Part shown: positions 6,079 to 6,103 of the stretch, in pieces | Position numbering within the stretch: the stretch's first letter is position 1 | Layout of the letters: each line of letters starts with the position of its first letter | Assembly (NCBI GenBank): GCA_016793585.1 | Contig: JAEUJR010000425.1 | Coordinates: forward strand, 1-6,103 | Origin: Archangium sp. | GTDB lineage: Bacteria > Myxococcota > Myxococcia > Myxococcales > Myxococcaceae | Length of the DNA: 6,103 nt | Direction of reading: 5' to 3' | Notes under the pieces: model-generated | Told to the model about the DNA's origin: nothing | Database searches by the model: none | Seen by the model: only the letters and a program-made list of their open reading frames with translations | Translations under genes and position numbers: made by a program

Positions 6079-6103
6079 TGAAAGGGCGCGCCGGAGGAGG
6101 GTG
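6079..6103. other. Unassigned contig tail after adapter
   Basis: These 25 bases follow the adapter match and do not continue the 96-bp repeat. By position they would be the index and flow-cell part of the adapter, but they match that sequence poorly. They are most likely low-quality read end or chimeric sequence and should not be treated as genome. Confidence 0.7.

Noticed and set aside
5098..6081. A plus-strand open frame with a repeating 32-residue pattern (GHAALVPLHVSATS)
   Set aside because: The periodicity is only the antisense reading of the 96-bp cysteine array, and its end runs into adapter sequence (DRKSTR). No start signal or known domain.
6079..6103. Readable barcode after the adapter
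   Set aside because: The bases after position 6078 do not match the expected flow-cell sequence at any sensible index length, so no index can be read with confidence.

Overview
This GC-rich window looks like the end of a short-read contig from a Myxococcota (former Deltaproteobacteria) type genome, isolate or metagenome. The lineage guess rests on the high GC, the GC-rich third codon positions and a very large predicted surface protein. That protein joins disintegrin-like cysteine-rich repeats to delta-60 (DUF5122-type) repeats, a style typical of myxobacteria. No rRNA or marker gene is present, so the placement is an inference.

Layout: (a) 1-138 is the last 45 codons of an unidentified plus-strand gene. 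(b) 142-1530, three bases downstream and probably co-transcribed, encodes a complete FAD-binding D-2-hydroxyacid dehydrogenase of the GlcD/Dld/D-2-hydroxyglutarate dehydrogenase family. (c) Convergent to it with only 4 bp between stop codons, 1535-2131 minus encodes a small membrane-anchored protein with an Ala/Pro/Val-rich linker and a four-cysteine C-terminal region. (d) Upstream of it on the minus strand and overlapping its start by 26 bp, 2106-6044 encodes a giant repeat protein whose N-terminus is missing. Reading from the N-terminal side it has 13 visible 32-residue cysteine-rich units (the first clipped), a short four-residue-spaced cysteine cap, then about 14 delta-60 blades of roughly 62 residues up to its C-terminus.

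The last bases of the window are not genomic. From 6045 the sequence is an exact 18-nt match to the Illumina TruSeq adapter, followed by a degraded continuation of it. The apparent GTG start of the giant gene lies inside the adapter, so the gene is truncated and its true start is unknown. The contig stops inside a nearly identical 96-bp tandem array, where short-read assembly would be expected to fail.

The two minus-strand genes plausibly form one operon for an exported or surface protein and a small envelope-anchored partner. The plus-strand dehydrogenase is metabolic and has no evident link to them. The biologically most striking item is that the bacterial 32-residue unit reproduces the cysteine spacing and signature residues of the ADAM/snake-venom disintegrin domain, in tandem, fused to predicted beta-propeller repeats.
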